From Bacteroidales bacterium (lineage in GTDB: Bacteria > Bacteroidota > Bacteroidia > Bacteroidales > UBA12170), in NCBI GenBank assembly GCA_021157585.1, contig JAGGWH010000088.1:1-32661 (forward strand): a stretch of DNA of 32,661 nucleotides, in the 5' to 3' direction. The notes beneath the pieces were generated by a model. That model made no database searches and was not told where the DNA came from. It was given only the letters and a program-made list of their open reading frames with translations. The position numbers and the translations under genes were made by a program. This document shows, one piece after another, positions 7,582 to 15,935 of this stretch; the stretch's first letter is position 1, and each line of letters starts with the position of its first letter.

Positions 7582-7617
7582 AAAAGAGGGTAAGTTCTTA
7601 AGAACTTACCCTCTTTT
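7582..7617. terminator. Bidirectional terminator between tsf and the convergent histidine kinase gene
   Basis: A perfect 36-bp palindrome (18 bp per arm, centred between 7599 and 7600, core TAAGTTCTTAAGAACTTA flanked by GAGGG/CCCTC). On the plus strand it runs directly into a T tract. On the minus strand it is also followed by T-rich sequence. The histidine kinase stop codon begins 2 bases after the palindrome, so one structure can serve both genes. Confidence 0.85.
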
Positions 7618-7618
7618 T

Positions 7619-9337
7619 TTAAATGTCAATCTCTATATGGTTTTTAATAACTTCAACCAACTTCTCGGGAGAGAATGGCTTACTGATATATTCGTTCATA
7701 CCAACAAAAAAACATTTTTCAACATCTTCTTTTATTGTATTAGCCGATAAGGCAATTATTAATGAAGCCTGAGACTTATTAATCTTTTCTAAAGCCCTAA
7801 TTTTTTTTGTAGCATCAAAGCCATCCATAACGGGCATCTGAATATCCATCAAAACAATTTTAAACTGTCCATTCTCAAATCGTTCTACAGCTTCTAACCC
7901 ATTCTCCGCTACTTCAACAGTAAATCCTAATTTTTTTAAGGTAAAAAAAGCTATTTTTTGATTTATTTTATTGTCCTCAACCAATAAAACAGGCAACTGA
8001 TCGGGTTTTAAAACCCCAACATCTTTGGCTTTTGATAAAGGTTCATCTAAATCGACAGTAAACCAAAAGTTACTCCCCTTAAACTCCGCACTTTCAAAAC
8101 CAATTGTACCTCCTAAATAAGAAACCGTTTTCTCTGCCATTGTTAAACCAATACCCGTTCCCTGATATCCTTTAGTACTTGAAGAATCACCCTGAGTAAA
8201 GGAAGTAAAAAGCTCAGCCTGTAAATTTTTCCGAATTCCTATTCCGGTGTCTTTAACACTAAACTTTACGCAAACACCACCGGTTCTCTTATGATCTACC
8301 TGAACAAACAAATGAACAAAACCTTTATTGGTAAACTTAACAGCATTGCTTAAAAAAATATTTAAAACAAGTTTTATCTTCTCCTCATCACCTATTAAAA
8401 TATTGGGCAAGCCCTGAGCAATAAAGCTTTGCATATCAATCATTTTCGACCTTACTTGATTTGTAAATTTTTCATTTACATCATCAATAAGCTTAGACAG
8501 TTTAAATTCTTCTTTCCGCAAAACCCATTTTCCTTTTTCTAAGGACTCTAAAAGCAACATCGAATCTACCATCTCTAAAAGAGATGCTCCGGAATTATTA
8601 ATATTCTCAAGTAAATCTAATGCTTCATCTTTATCTACTAATGATTTTAAAAGAGCTCCACTACCTAAAATCCCATGCAATGGCGTACGAATTTCGTGAC
8701 TTAAATTAGCCAAAAAAGCATGTTTACTTTTTATTCCAAGAGAAGCATCTTCCCTAGCCTTTTCAAGTTCAAGCTTAAATTGAATCCGTTCTGAGACATC
8801 TAAATAACAGACCATTACACCACTAACATCTCCACGATTATCCGAAATAGGAAAAACATAAGTTTGTAGCAACTGCGGATGCTTATCTAGCGAAAGCGCA
8901 ATTTCTTGACTACGAATAATTGTATTGCTTTTCAGAACATCTTTCTCAATTTTTTCCAATGGCTCCAAATAATGCCCTAAGAGAAGCTGAGAATTACTTA
9001 TCCCAATTAATTCGTTTGTTGGAAAATTTACCCAAGCCGCAAAAGCCTGATTTACGTAGGTATACTCTAAGTTTTTATTTTTAAAATAAACGGGAACAGG
9101 AGCCATCGCCAAGAAATCTTGAAGCTGCTTAAATATAAGACGCATTTCCAAAAGCTTATGCTCCCCCTCTATCTTTTCCTTTAGCTTTCTAATCTCCAAA
9201 TCTTTCAAGCGTAAATCCTCGCGAAGCTGTTTAATAGTTTCCATCTTATCTATATCAAGACTTTTGCGCTTTTCTTTTTTTCGCATTCGTAAAGACGGTG
9301 CAGTGAGTGAATTTTTATTTTTAGAGTCTGGTAACAT
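7619..9337 (-). CDS. Soluble PAS hybrid sensor histidine kinase with receiver domain
   Basis: Two-component hybrid kinase of 572 residues. Order: a charged coiled coil (about 30-70); a PAS domain (about 72-185, with PVYFKNKNLEYTYVNQAF); HisKA with phospho-acceptor H214 in NLSHEIRTPLHG; HATPase with N331 (LSNAVKF), VKDTGIGI (361-368) and GTGIGLTMAEK (393-403); and a C-terminal receiver with phospho-acceptor D498 in MDIQMPVMDG and K553 in ISKPFSP. No transmembrane segment or signal peptide is visible, so it senses a cytoplasmic signal, perhaps through the PAS pocket. No response regulator or output domain is adjacent, so phosphate probably goes to an unlinked partner. It stands alone, convergent with tsf. 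The signal is unknown. Confidence 0.9.
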   Translation of the reverse strand: MLPDSKNKNSLTAPSLRMRKKEKRKSLDIDKMETIKQLREDLRLKDLEIRKLKEKIEGEHKLLEMRLIFKQLQDFLAMAPVPVYFKNKNLEYTYVNQAFAAWVNFPTNELIGISNSQLLLGHYLEPLEKIEKDVLKSNTIIRSQEIALSLDKHPQLLQTYVFPISDNRGDVSGVMVCYLDVSERIQFKLELEKAREDASLGIKSKHAFLANLSHEIRTPLHGILGSGALLKSLVDKDEALDLLENINNSGASLLEMVDSMLLLESLEKGKWVLRKEEFKLSKLIDDVNEKFTNQVRSKMIDMQSFIAQGLPNILIGDEEKIKLVLNIFLSNAVKFTNKGFVHLFVQVDHKRTGGVCVKFSVKDTGIGIRKNLQAELFTSFTQGDSSSTKGYQGTGIGLTMAEKTVSYLGGTIGFESAEFKGSNFWFTVDLDEPLSKAKDVGVLKPDQLPVLLVEDNKINQKIAFFTLKKLGFTVEVAENGLEAVERFENGQFKIVLMDIQMPVMDGFDATKKIRALEKINKSQASLIIALSANTIKEDVEKCFFVGMNEYISKPFSPEKLVEVIKNHIEIDI

Positions 9338-9511
9338 AACGAATAATATCTCTCAAAAAAGACAAGAATTAAGCCAAATACTATATTAGATTTATTACCC
9401 ACGAAATCAGGCGATTAAAAAATAAAATTAATTCCCACTATCCCAAATAGAGAATTATTCCAAAAAACAAACGTTACAAAGTAATTATCAAGAGTATTTA
9501 GCCCAAATATA

Positions 9512-11395
9512 TTAGAAGTTTTTGATGGCTTTTAAAATACCTTCAGTGTCTATTTCACAAATGCTCCGAAGCTCTTCTACCTTACCTTGCTCAATAAATT
9601 GGTCGGGAATTCCTAATGATTTTATATGAGCATTATAATTATGTTTAGTCTTAAATTCAGCAATAGCACTTGCTAATCCTCCCTTCAGACTACCATCTTC
9701 TACGGTAATAATCTTGTCAAACTTCTTAAAGATAGTGTGTAATAAATCTTCGTCAATAGGTTTTAAGAAACGCATATTAAAAAGCGCAATATCATTTTTT
9801 TGAACTTGATAAATAGCTTCCAAAGCATAATTACCAATATGACCCAATGTTATAACAGCCATATTCTTACCGTCTTTTACCATTTGTCCTTTTCCAATCG
9901 GAAGTATTTCCGGTATATTTTCCCAATTATCAAGAACTCCACGACCACGAGGATAACGAATAACGAAAGGTCCGGCATTATAATTTTCAGCCGTAAGCAT
10001 TAAATTTCGAAGCTCATGCTCATTCATTGGCGAAGACACCACGATATTTGGAACTGTTCTGAGATAAGCCAAATCAAAAACTCCGTGATGTGTTGAGCCA
10101 TCTTCACCAACCAAACCGGCTCTATCAAGACAAAAGACTACGGGTAATTTTTGCAAAGCAACATCATGAATTAATTGATCGTATGCTCGCTGCATAAATG
10201 TAGAATAAATAGCGCAAAAAGGTTTCATTCCGGCAGCAGCCAGACCGGCAGCAAAAGTAACCGCATGCTGCTCTGCAATTCCCACATCAAAAGCCCTATC
10301 CGGCATTGCTTTAATAAGCTTAATCATAGAGCTGCCTGTAGGCATAGCCGGAGTTATTCCTATTATTTTTTCATTTTTCCGAGCTAACTCAACCAAAGTA
10401 TCACCAAATACATCTTGATATTTTTGAAACTTATTTACCTTGGATTTAGGTGTTAATTTACCGGTCACCTTATCAAAATTACCGGGAGCATGATAAGTTA
10501 TAGGATCTAATTCTGCCGTATTTAAGCCCTTCCCTTTTTTTGTTATAATATGTAATATTTTTGGTCCGGGTATATCTTTTAAACCATTTAACACCCTGAT
10601 TAAGCGTAAGACATTATGGCCATCTTCCGGACCTAAATACCTAAAATTTAACGACTCAAAAAGATTACTTCTACGTAAAATAGTTGTTTTAATAACCGAC
10701 TCAAGATGTTGAAAAAACCTCTGAGTTTTTGTAATAGTTTTATTCCTAGAACCTAAGATATTCCAAAATTTATTTTTTATCTTATTATAGGTTTTAGATG
10801 TGGAAATATTAGTAAAATATTGATGTAATGCACCTCCGCCTTCATCAATAGAAATCCCATTATCATTCAAAACTACGAGTAAGTTTGCATTTGAAACTCC
10901 GGCATTATTCAAAGCTTCCATCACCATTCCACCAGTCATTGCTCCATCACCAATAACAGCAATATGCCGGCGATCCGTTTCGCCCTTCAATTGAGCAGCA
11001 ACAGCCATTCCCAAAGCTGCCGAAACCGAAGTAGATGCATGTCCGACCCCAAAAGCATCATATTCACTTTCGCTCATTTTAGGAAACCCCGAAATGCCAT
11101 TTAACTTTCGATTATTTTTAAAGTCATCTCTCCTACCCGTTAAAATCTTATGTGAATAAGCCTGATGTCCCACATCCCAAATTAATTTATCATAAGGCGT
11201 ATTAAAAACATAATGCAGAGCTATACTCAATTCTATAACGCCCAAACTGGAAGCTAAATGCCCGGGATTTGTAGACATAACATTGATTATATACTCTCGC
11301 AGTTCATCTGCAAGAATATGTAAATCAGCTAAATCTACTTTCTTCAAATCTTTCGGACTATCTATTTCCGATAATATGTTCTTCTTGTTTTCCAC
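9512..11395 (-). CDS. dxs: 1-deoxy-D-xylulose-5-phosphate synthase
   Basis: Thiamine-diphosphate enzyme that condenses pyruvate and glyceraldehyde 3-phosphate, the entry step of the MEP isoprenoid pathway and a supply for thiamine and pyridoxal in many bacteria. The 627 residues include WDVGHQAYSHKILTGR, GHASTSVSAALGMA, the ThDP motif GDGAMTGGMVMEALNNAG and GPEDGHN. The transketolase pyrimidine-binding domain carries DVGIAEQHAVTFAAGLA and EDGSTHHGVFDLAYLR. The frame opens with GTG at 11395. A TAATTTTG element ends 16 bases upstream of it, leaving room for only a very short leader. The gene diverges from dxr, so two consecutive pathway steps share a 220-bp control region. Confidence 0.96.
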   Translation of the reverse strand: MENKKNILSEIDSPKDLKKVDLADLHILADELREYIINVMSTNPGHLASSLGVIELSIALHYVFNTPYDKLIWDVGHQAYSHKILTGRRDDFKNNRKLNGISGFPKMSESEYDAFGVGHASTSVSAALGMAVAAQLKGETDRRHIAVIGDGAMTGGMVMEALNNAGVSNANLLVVLNDNGISIDEGGGALHQYFTNISTSKTYNKIKNKFWNILGSRNKTITKTQRFFQHLESVIKTTILRRSNLFESLNFRYLGPEDGHNVLRLIRVLNGLKDIPGPKILHIITKKGKGLNTAELDPITYHAPGNFDKVTGKLTPKSKVNKFQKYQDVFGDTLVELARKNEKIIGITPAMPTGSSMIKLIKAMPDRAFDVGIAEQHAVTFAAGLAAAGMKPFCAIYSTFMQRAYDQLIHDVALQKLPVVFCLDRAGLVGEDGSTHHGVFDLAYLRTVPNIVVSSPMNEHELRNLMLTAENYNAGPFVIRYPRGRGVLDNWENIPEILPIGKGQMVKDGKNMAVITLGHIGNYALEAIYQVQKNDIALFNMRFLKPIDEDLLHTIFKKFDKIITVEDGSLKGGLASAIAEFKTKHNYNAHIKSLGIPDQFIEQGKVEELRSICEIDTEGILKAIKNF

Positions 11396-11411
11396 ACTAA
11401 ACGGTAAGCAA

Positions 11412-11419
11412 CAAAATTA
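11412..11419 (-). promoter_or_regulatory. Candidate dxs -7 element
   Basis: On the minus strand TAATTTTG fits TAnnTTTG and ends 16 bases before the GTG start of dxs. No well-placed TTG is seen 17-23 bases further upstream, so the -33 part is weak. Confidence 0.4.
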
Positions 11420-11591
11420 CTGAAGATTTTTGGTTTAATCTCCTTTCTTTTACGTTTAAAGAAGTTTATATTTTAGGCTGAAGCTGTTTAATGTTAAAGG
11501 GAGATTTTGAAAGAAACATATTGGTTTTCATTTTAACTTCAGACAACTTCTCTATCAATAAAAAATAAATAATAGCCAAAACATAAATCCT

Positions 11592-11599
11592 TACTTTTG
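11592..11599 (+). promoter_or_regulatory. Candidate dxr -7 element
   Basis: TACTTTTG fits TAnnTTTG and ends 16 bases before the TTG start of dxr, the same distance as for the divergent dxs. No clear -33 TTG is seen at standard spacing. Confidence 0.42.
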
Positions 11600-11615
11600 T
11601 AAAAAAATAAATATA

Positions 11616-12776
11616 TTGAAAAAGGGTATTGCCATACTTGGATCAACAGGATCTATCGGGACACAGGCACTCGGTGTTATCAGTGCTACTCCAAATATTT
11701 TTTCTATCGAACTACTTAGTGCACATAGTAATGCCAAATTATTACTTGAACAAATAAATCAATACAAACCAAAATTTGTAGTTATAACTGACAAAAAAGC
11801 CTTTAAAATTGTTTCTAAAATCATTTTAGATTCTAACACTCAGGTTTTATTTGGAGAAAAAAATCTTCTTCAATTATTAGAAAAGCCCGAAATAGAAATA
11901 GTTTTAAATGCAGTAGTTGGATTTGCCGGTTTAAAACCGCTTATACATTCTATAAAATATAAAAAGCAAATTCTACTGGCAAATAAAGAAAGCATAGTTA
12001 TTGCCGGTGAGGTTGTAATGTCCTTAGCTAAGAAAAATAATAGTACAATTATTCCTATTGATTCCGAACATTCTGCTATTTTTCAATGCTTATTAGGGGA
12101 AAAAAATAATACTATCGACAAGGTGATACTTACCGCCAGCGGAGGTCCTTTTTTAGATTATACTCAAAATCAACTCAGGCATATCAGTCCTGAAGACGCC
12201 TTAAAACACCCCAACTGGAAAATGGGACAAAAAGTAAGTGTTGATTCTGCAAGCCTGATGAATAAAGGACTTGAGCTTATTGAAGCCCGCTGGCTTTTCG
12301 ATTTAAAGCCTAAACAAATTGATGTAATTATTCATCCTCAATCAGTTATTCATAGTCTTGTACAATTTACCGATGGAAACTTAAAAGCACAACTTAGCTC
12401 AGCTGATATGCAACTTCCCATACAATATGCTCTACATTATCCTAAGCGTGCAGAAAATTCATTATCACAATTTTCGTTAACAGACAATCCTGAACTAACT
12501 TTTAGGCAGGTAGATCGCAAAAAATTTCGTAATCTTGCACTCGCATTTATTGCTATGGAAAAAGGCGGTAATATGCCTGCCATTTTAAATGCAGCAAATG
12601 AAATTGCAGTTAAGGCATTTTTGAATAGAAAATGGCCTTTTTATAGGATTCCGGAAGTGGTTGAAGAAATGATGAACTCCCAAAATTTTATTTCAACACC
12701 CAAGCTGGAAACTTATTTTGAAACAACAAATAAATGCTTTGCAGATAGCGAAGCTTACATTAGAAAGCATATATAA
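11616..12776 (+). CDS. dxr: 1-deoxy-D-xylulose 5-phosphate reductoisomerase
   Basis: Converts DXP to 2-C-methyl-D-erythritol 4-phosphate with NADPH and a divalent metal, the second MEP pathway step. NADPH loop ILGSTGSIGTQAL (7-19); the KES motif in LLANKESIVIAGE; metal and substrate residues in PIDSEHSAIFQCL and VDSASLMNKGLELIEARWLF; C-terminal AANEIAVKAFL. The 386 residues are standard. The start is TTG at 11616, directly before KKGIAILGSTG as in homologues; no in-frame ATG precedes it. A -7 promoter element sits just upstream, which supports this start. rseP follows after 3 bp, and lpxH after that, so dxr leads an envelope-related operon. Confidence 0.96.
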   Translation: MKKGIAILGSTGSIGTQALGVISATPNIFSIELLSAHSNAKLLLEQINQYKPKFVVITDKKAFKIVSKIILDSNTQVLFGEKNLLQLLEKPEIEIVLNAVVGFAGLKPLIHSIKYKKQILLANKESIVIAGEVVMSLAKKNNSTIIPIDSEHSAIFQCLLGEKNNTIDKVILTASGGPFLDYTQNQLRHISPEDALKHPNWKMGQKVSVDSASLMNKGLELIEARWLFDLKPKQIDVIIHPQSVIHSLVQFTDGNLKAQLSSADMQLPIQYALHYPKRAENSLSQFSLTDNPELTFRQVDRKKFRNLALAFIAMEKGGNMPAILNAANEIAVKAFLNRKWPFYRIPEVVEEMMNSQNFISTPKLETYFETTNKCFADSEAYIRKHI

Positions 12777-12779
12777 AAT

Positions 12780-14117
12780 ATGGATATATTAATAAAAATA
12801 CTTCAATTACTACTTAGCCTCTCAATTTTAGTAGTCATACACGAATTTGGGCACTTTGCTGCCGCAAAATTTTTCAAAACTAAAGTAGAAAAGTTCTATT
12901 TATTTTTTGATCCTTGGTTTTCACTTTTTAAATTTAAAAAGGGGGAAACAGAATATGGAATTGGTTGGTTACCATTAGGTGGTTATGTTAAAATAGCCGG
13001 TATGATTGACGAATCTATGGATAAAGAACAAATGAGCCAAGAGCCTCAGCCTTGGGAATTTCGTTCAAAACCAGCTTGGCAAAGATTAATAATTATGCTT
13101 GGAGGTGTAATTATGAATGTTGTTTTAGCTATCGTCATTTATATTGTAATGATGGCTGCCTATGGAGAGCAATATCTTCCAACCTCATCTATAAAATACG
13201 GTATTCAAGTCGATTCTTTAGGAATGGAGATGGGCTTACAGACCGGAGATAAGATTTTAAGCATAGACGGAAATGAAGTGGATAACTTCATGAGAATTCC
13301 TGCTTATATCATTATGGAACAAGCTAAAACGATTCAGATTGATCGTAGCGGTAAATTTATTGATATACAAATTCCCGAAGGTTTTATTGCCAAATTAATA
13401 AAATCTGAAAATGCAGGATTTATACTACCCCGTATGCCTGTTAGAATTAATGGATTTGCAAAAAAATCAGCTGCTCATGAAGCGGGATTAGAAAAAAACG
13501 ACTGGATTTTAGCTGCCAACGGTAAAGAAATTACTTATGTTGATCGTTTTTCCGATTTTTCTAATATTGTAAAATCACATGTCTCAGATACAATTAGCAT
13601 ATTGGTAGATAGAAATGGCGAGCAACTAACATATAGAGTAAATGTAAACGACAAAGGTTTAGTAGGAATAAGCGTTGGTGCAGATCCCGAAAACGACTTT
13701 GTTTGGACCAACCATAAGTATAGCATAATAGCAGCTATTCCTGCCGGATTTAAAAAAGCTAACGATGGTATTACCAACTACCTTAAACAACTTAAACTGC
13801 TTTTTGCTCCTGATGTACAAGCCTATAAATCGGTTGGCGGATTTATACGTATCGGAAGTATTTTCCCTGCAACTTGGGATTGGATTCGCTTTTGGGAATT
13901 GACAGCATTTTTATCTATTATGTTAGCCGTTTTAAATATTTTACCAATTCCGGCTTTAGATGGCGGACACGTCCTATTCCTAATTTACGAATTGATTGCA
14001 AGACGTGCCCCAAGTGATAAGTTCTTGGAATACGCTCAAATGGTAGGAATGTTTCTTTTATTTGCTCTGCTCATTTTAGCTAATGGTAATGATATATACC
14101 ATTATTTTATAAAATAG
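12780..14117 (+). CDS. rseP: RIP metalloprotease RseP (site-2 protease family)
   Basis: Inner-membrane zinc protease that cleaves substrates within the membrane, classically anti-sigma factors after a first cut by another protease. The zinc motif HEFGH is at H21-E22-H25 inside the first membrane helix (VVIHEFGHFAAAKFF). The third ligand is D394 in PIPALDGGHV. Two PDZ-like regions lie between, with GLQTGDKILSIDGNEV and GLEKNDWILAANGKEI. Hydrophobic segments are visible at about 3-25, 105-125, 375-393 and 425-438. The 445 residues are standard. It starts 3 bp after dxr, an arrangement seen widely, and precedes lpxH. No anti-sigma factor gene is in the window, so its substrate here is unknown. 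Confidence 0.95.
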   Translation: MDILIKILQLLLSLSILVVIHEFGHFAAAKFFKTKVEKFYLFFDPWFSLFKFKKGETEYGIGWLPLGGYVKIAGMIDESMDKEQMSQEPQPWEFRSKPAWQRLIIMLGGVIMNVVLAIVIYIVMMAAYGEQYLPTSSIKYGIQVDSLGMEMGLQTGDKILSIDGNEVDNFMRIPAYIIMEQAKTIQIDRSGKFIDIQIPEGFIAKLIKSENAGFILPRMPVRINGFAKKSAAHEAGLEKNDWILAANGKEITYVDRFSDFSNIVKSHVSDTISILVDRNGEQLTYRVNVNDKGLVGISVGADPENDFVWTNHKYSIIAAIPAGFKKANDGITNYLKQLKLLFAPDVQAYKSVGGFIRIGSIFPATWDWIRFWELTAFLSIMLAVLNILPIPALDGGHVLFLIYELIARRAPSDKFLEYAQMVGMFLLFALLILANGNDIYHYFIK

Positions 14118-14125
14118 TATCTTTG
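14118..14125 (+). promoter_or_regulatory. Possible internal -7 element at the rseP-lpxH junction
   Basis: TATCTTTG fits TAnnTTTG and begins immediately after the rseP stop codon, overlapping the TTG start of lpxH. No -33 TTG is visible at correct spacing. If active, lpxH would have to start at the GTG at 14138. Confidence 0.25.
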
Positions 14126-14923
14126 AATAAAAAAGACGTGAAGACGCCAATAACAAAAAGAGTTTACTTCTTTTCAGATGCTCATTTGGGCATCCCAGAT
14201 CGTATTTCCAGCCTAAAGCGCGAACGTATATTGGTAAAATTTCTTGATAGCATTAAAAATGATGCTTTGGAAATTTATATAATGGGCGATTTATTCGATT
14301 TTTGGTTTGAATATAAAACAGCTATTCCGAAAGGATATGTTCGTTTATTAGGTAAATTGGCCGAAATAACTGATTCAGGAATCCCAATTTTCTTTTTTAG
14401 AGGCAATCACGATATTTGGGCTTTTGACTATTTGAAAGAAGAATTAAATATAAAGATTGAGCGCAAACCCCAAATTAAAGAAATATTAGGTAAGAGATTT
14501 TATCTTGCCCACGGAGATGGATTAGGAAAAGGCGATCATGGATATAAGTTTTTAAAAAAAGTATTTGAACTAAAGCTAAACCAATGGCTTTTTAGTTGGA
14601 TACATCCCGATATAGGCTTACGGATGGGTTTGTTTTTTAGTCGCAGAAGCCGATATGCCAACGAAGCCCGTGGCGATAAAACAAAAAAAGAAAAGAAAAA
14701 TAACCATATTGCCGAAACCAGACTTCCCTCTTTTGCAAAGGAATTATTATTAAAAGATGGAAGTATAGATTATTTCGTTATGGGTCATTACCACGTAAAA
14801 GAAAATATCGACTTAGGAAATAATTCCCGATTTATTTTTCTTGGCGACTGGATAAGTAGGTTTTCTTATGGAGAATTCGACGGTACTACCTTTGAATTAA
14901 AATCTTTTAATACGGAAGATTAA
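14123..14923 (+). CDS. lpxH: UDP-2,3-diacylglucosamine diphosphatase, LpxH-like metallophosphoesterase
   Basis: Calcineurin-like phosphoesterase, most likely the fourth step of lipid A synthesis: hydrolysis of UDP-2,3-diacylglucosamine to lipid X and UMP at the cytoplasmic membrane face. Metal motifs: SDAHLG (D19, H21), MGDLFDFW (D57), RGNHD (N96, H97), AHGDG (H131) and MGHYH (H223, H225). Residues 175-195 form a basic stretch with RRSRYANEARG typical of this branch. The frame starts with TTG at 14123, 5 bp after rseP; a GTG at 14138 is the alternative. It ends overlapping the convergent trxA stop codon by 4 bp. Generic phosphoesterase function cannot be excluded, but length, motifs and the envelope operon support LpxH. 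Confidence 0.82.
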   Translation: MNKKDVKTPITKRVYFFSDAHLGIPDRISSLKRERILVKFLDSIKNDALEIYIMGDLFDFWFEYKTAIPKGYVRLLGKLAEITDSGIPIFFFRGNHDIWAFDYLKEELNIKIERKPQIKEILGKRFYLAHGDGLGKGDHGYKFLKKVFELKLNQWLFSWIHPDIGLRMGLFFSRRSRYANEARGDKTKKEKKNNHIAETRLPSFAKELLLKDGSIDYFVMGHYHVKENIDLGNNSRFIFLGDWISRFSYGEFDGTTFELKSFNTED

Positions 14924-15216
14924 ATATGCTGTTTTACCAACTGAATCAATTGATTAGCCTGAAGAACTCCTGCCTGTCTAAATAACTGATTTCCATTTCT
15001 ATACAAAGCAATAGTAGGCACATTTCTGATTTGTAACTTTTGAGCGATAGCTTGATTCTTATCTACATCGATTTTCAAAATCTTAACATTATTTCCTAAA
15101 GTAGCTTTGACTTGCTTTAAAATAGGAGGCATCAGTTTACAAGGAGCGCACCATTCTGCAGAAAAATCTATTAAAACCGGCACGTCAGATTTTATTATTT
15201 CAAAAAAATTAGCCAT
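14920..15216 (-). CDS. trxA: Thioredoxin family protein with CAPC active site
   Basis: Small cytoplasmic dithiol-disulfide protein of 98 residues with no signal peptide. The active site reads EWCAPCK (C23-C26) where classical thioredoxins have WCGPCK; the cis-proline segment RNVPTIALYRNG is intact. The Gly to Ala change is conservative but may shift redox potential or partner choice. It is the last gene of a tight minus-strand group (DUF4296 lipoprotein, rsmE, trxA; gaps of 5-6 bp). trxB lies 14 kb away in this window and is a plausible reductant. Its stop codon overlaps that of the convergent lpxH in a shared TTAA. Confidence 0.88.
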   Translation of the reverse strand: MANFFEIIKSDVPVLIDFSAEWCAPCKLMPPILKQVKATLGNNVKILKIDVDKNQAIAQKLQIRNVPTIALYRNGNQLFRQAGVLQANQLIQLVKQHI

Positions 15217-15222
15217 TCTCTA

Positions 15223-15930
15223 TCAGCTTTTGTTTATAAATGCAATACTATGACAAGCAACAATAGCAGCTGTTTCTGTTCTTAATCTGCTATCCGAAAT
15301 CGAAACTAAATTTACAGCAGCATCTTTAGCTTGCTTTACTTCATTATCGCTAAAACCACCTTCCGGACCAATAAAAACCAAAATATCTTCTTTCGGTTTA
15401 ACAAAATTATCTATTCTATTCTCTTTAGTAGCGTCACACCATGCCAAAAGCATTTTACTATCTCTATTTTCTTTCAATAAATCGCTAAATTTCCTTAAAC
15501 CGTTAAGTTTAGGATGATATGCTTTTAAGGATTGCTTGACAGCAGCCGTAATAACTTTATTTAAACGATCTACCTTTATGGTATTTCTCTCCGAATGTTC
15601 GCATAGAATTGGTGTAATCTCATCTATCCCTATTTCTGTTGCCTTTTCTAAAAACCATTCAAAACGCGAAATATTTTTAGTGGGAGCAACCGCCATATGC
15701 AAACGATAATCTCGCTTGGCATATTTTTCTATCCGTTTTACAATCTTAAGATTACATCTTTTAGGATGATTATCAACAAGCTGAGCTTGTATCATCGTGC
15801 CTTTTCCATCAGTCAACCATACTTCATCGCCAATATTTAGCCGCAATACACGAACAGCATGCTTTGATTCCTCTTCATTCAACTGATAAAAATCGTCTTT
15901 CTCAATATCGGGAGTATAAAATAAATGCAT
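15223..15930 (-). CDS. rsmE: 16S rRNA m3U1498 methyltransferase RsmE
   Basis: SPOUT-class methyltransferase that methylates N3 of U1498 in 16S rRNA using S-adenosylmethionine. The N-terminal PUA-like region includes LNEEESKHAVRVLRLNIGDEV. The SPOUT domain carries the knot motifs FIGPEGGFSDNEV and SRLRTETAAIVA near the C-terminus, and LEKATEIGIDEITP in the middle, all diagnostic of RsmE. The 235 residues are normal. The start is ATG at 15930, 5 bp after the stop of the upstream lipoprotein gene; trxA follows after 6 bp. Confidence 0.95.
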   Translation of the reverse strand: MHLFYTPDIEKDDFYQLNEEESKHAVRVLRLNIGDEVWLTDGKGTMIQAQLVDNHPKRCNLKIVKRIEKYAKRDYRLHMAVAPTKNISRFEWFLEKATEIGIDEITPILCEHSERNTIKVDRLNKVITAAVKQSLKAYHPKLNGLRKFSDLLKENRDSKMLLAWCDATKENRIDNFVKPKEDILVFIGPEGGFSDNEVKQAKDAAVNLVSISDSRLRTETAAIVACHSIAFINKS

Positions 15931-15935
15931 GGATA

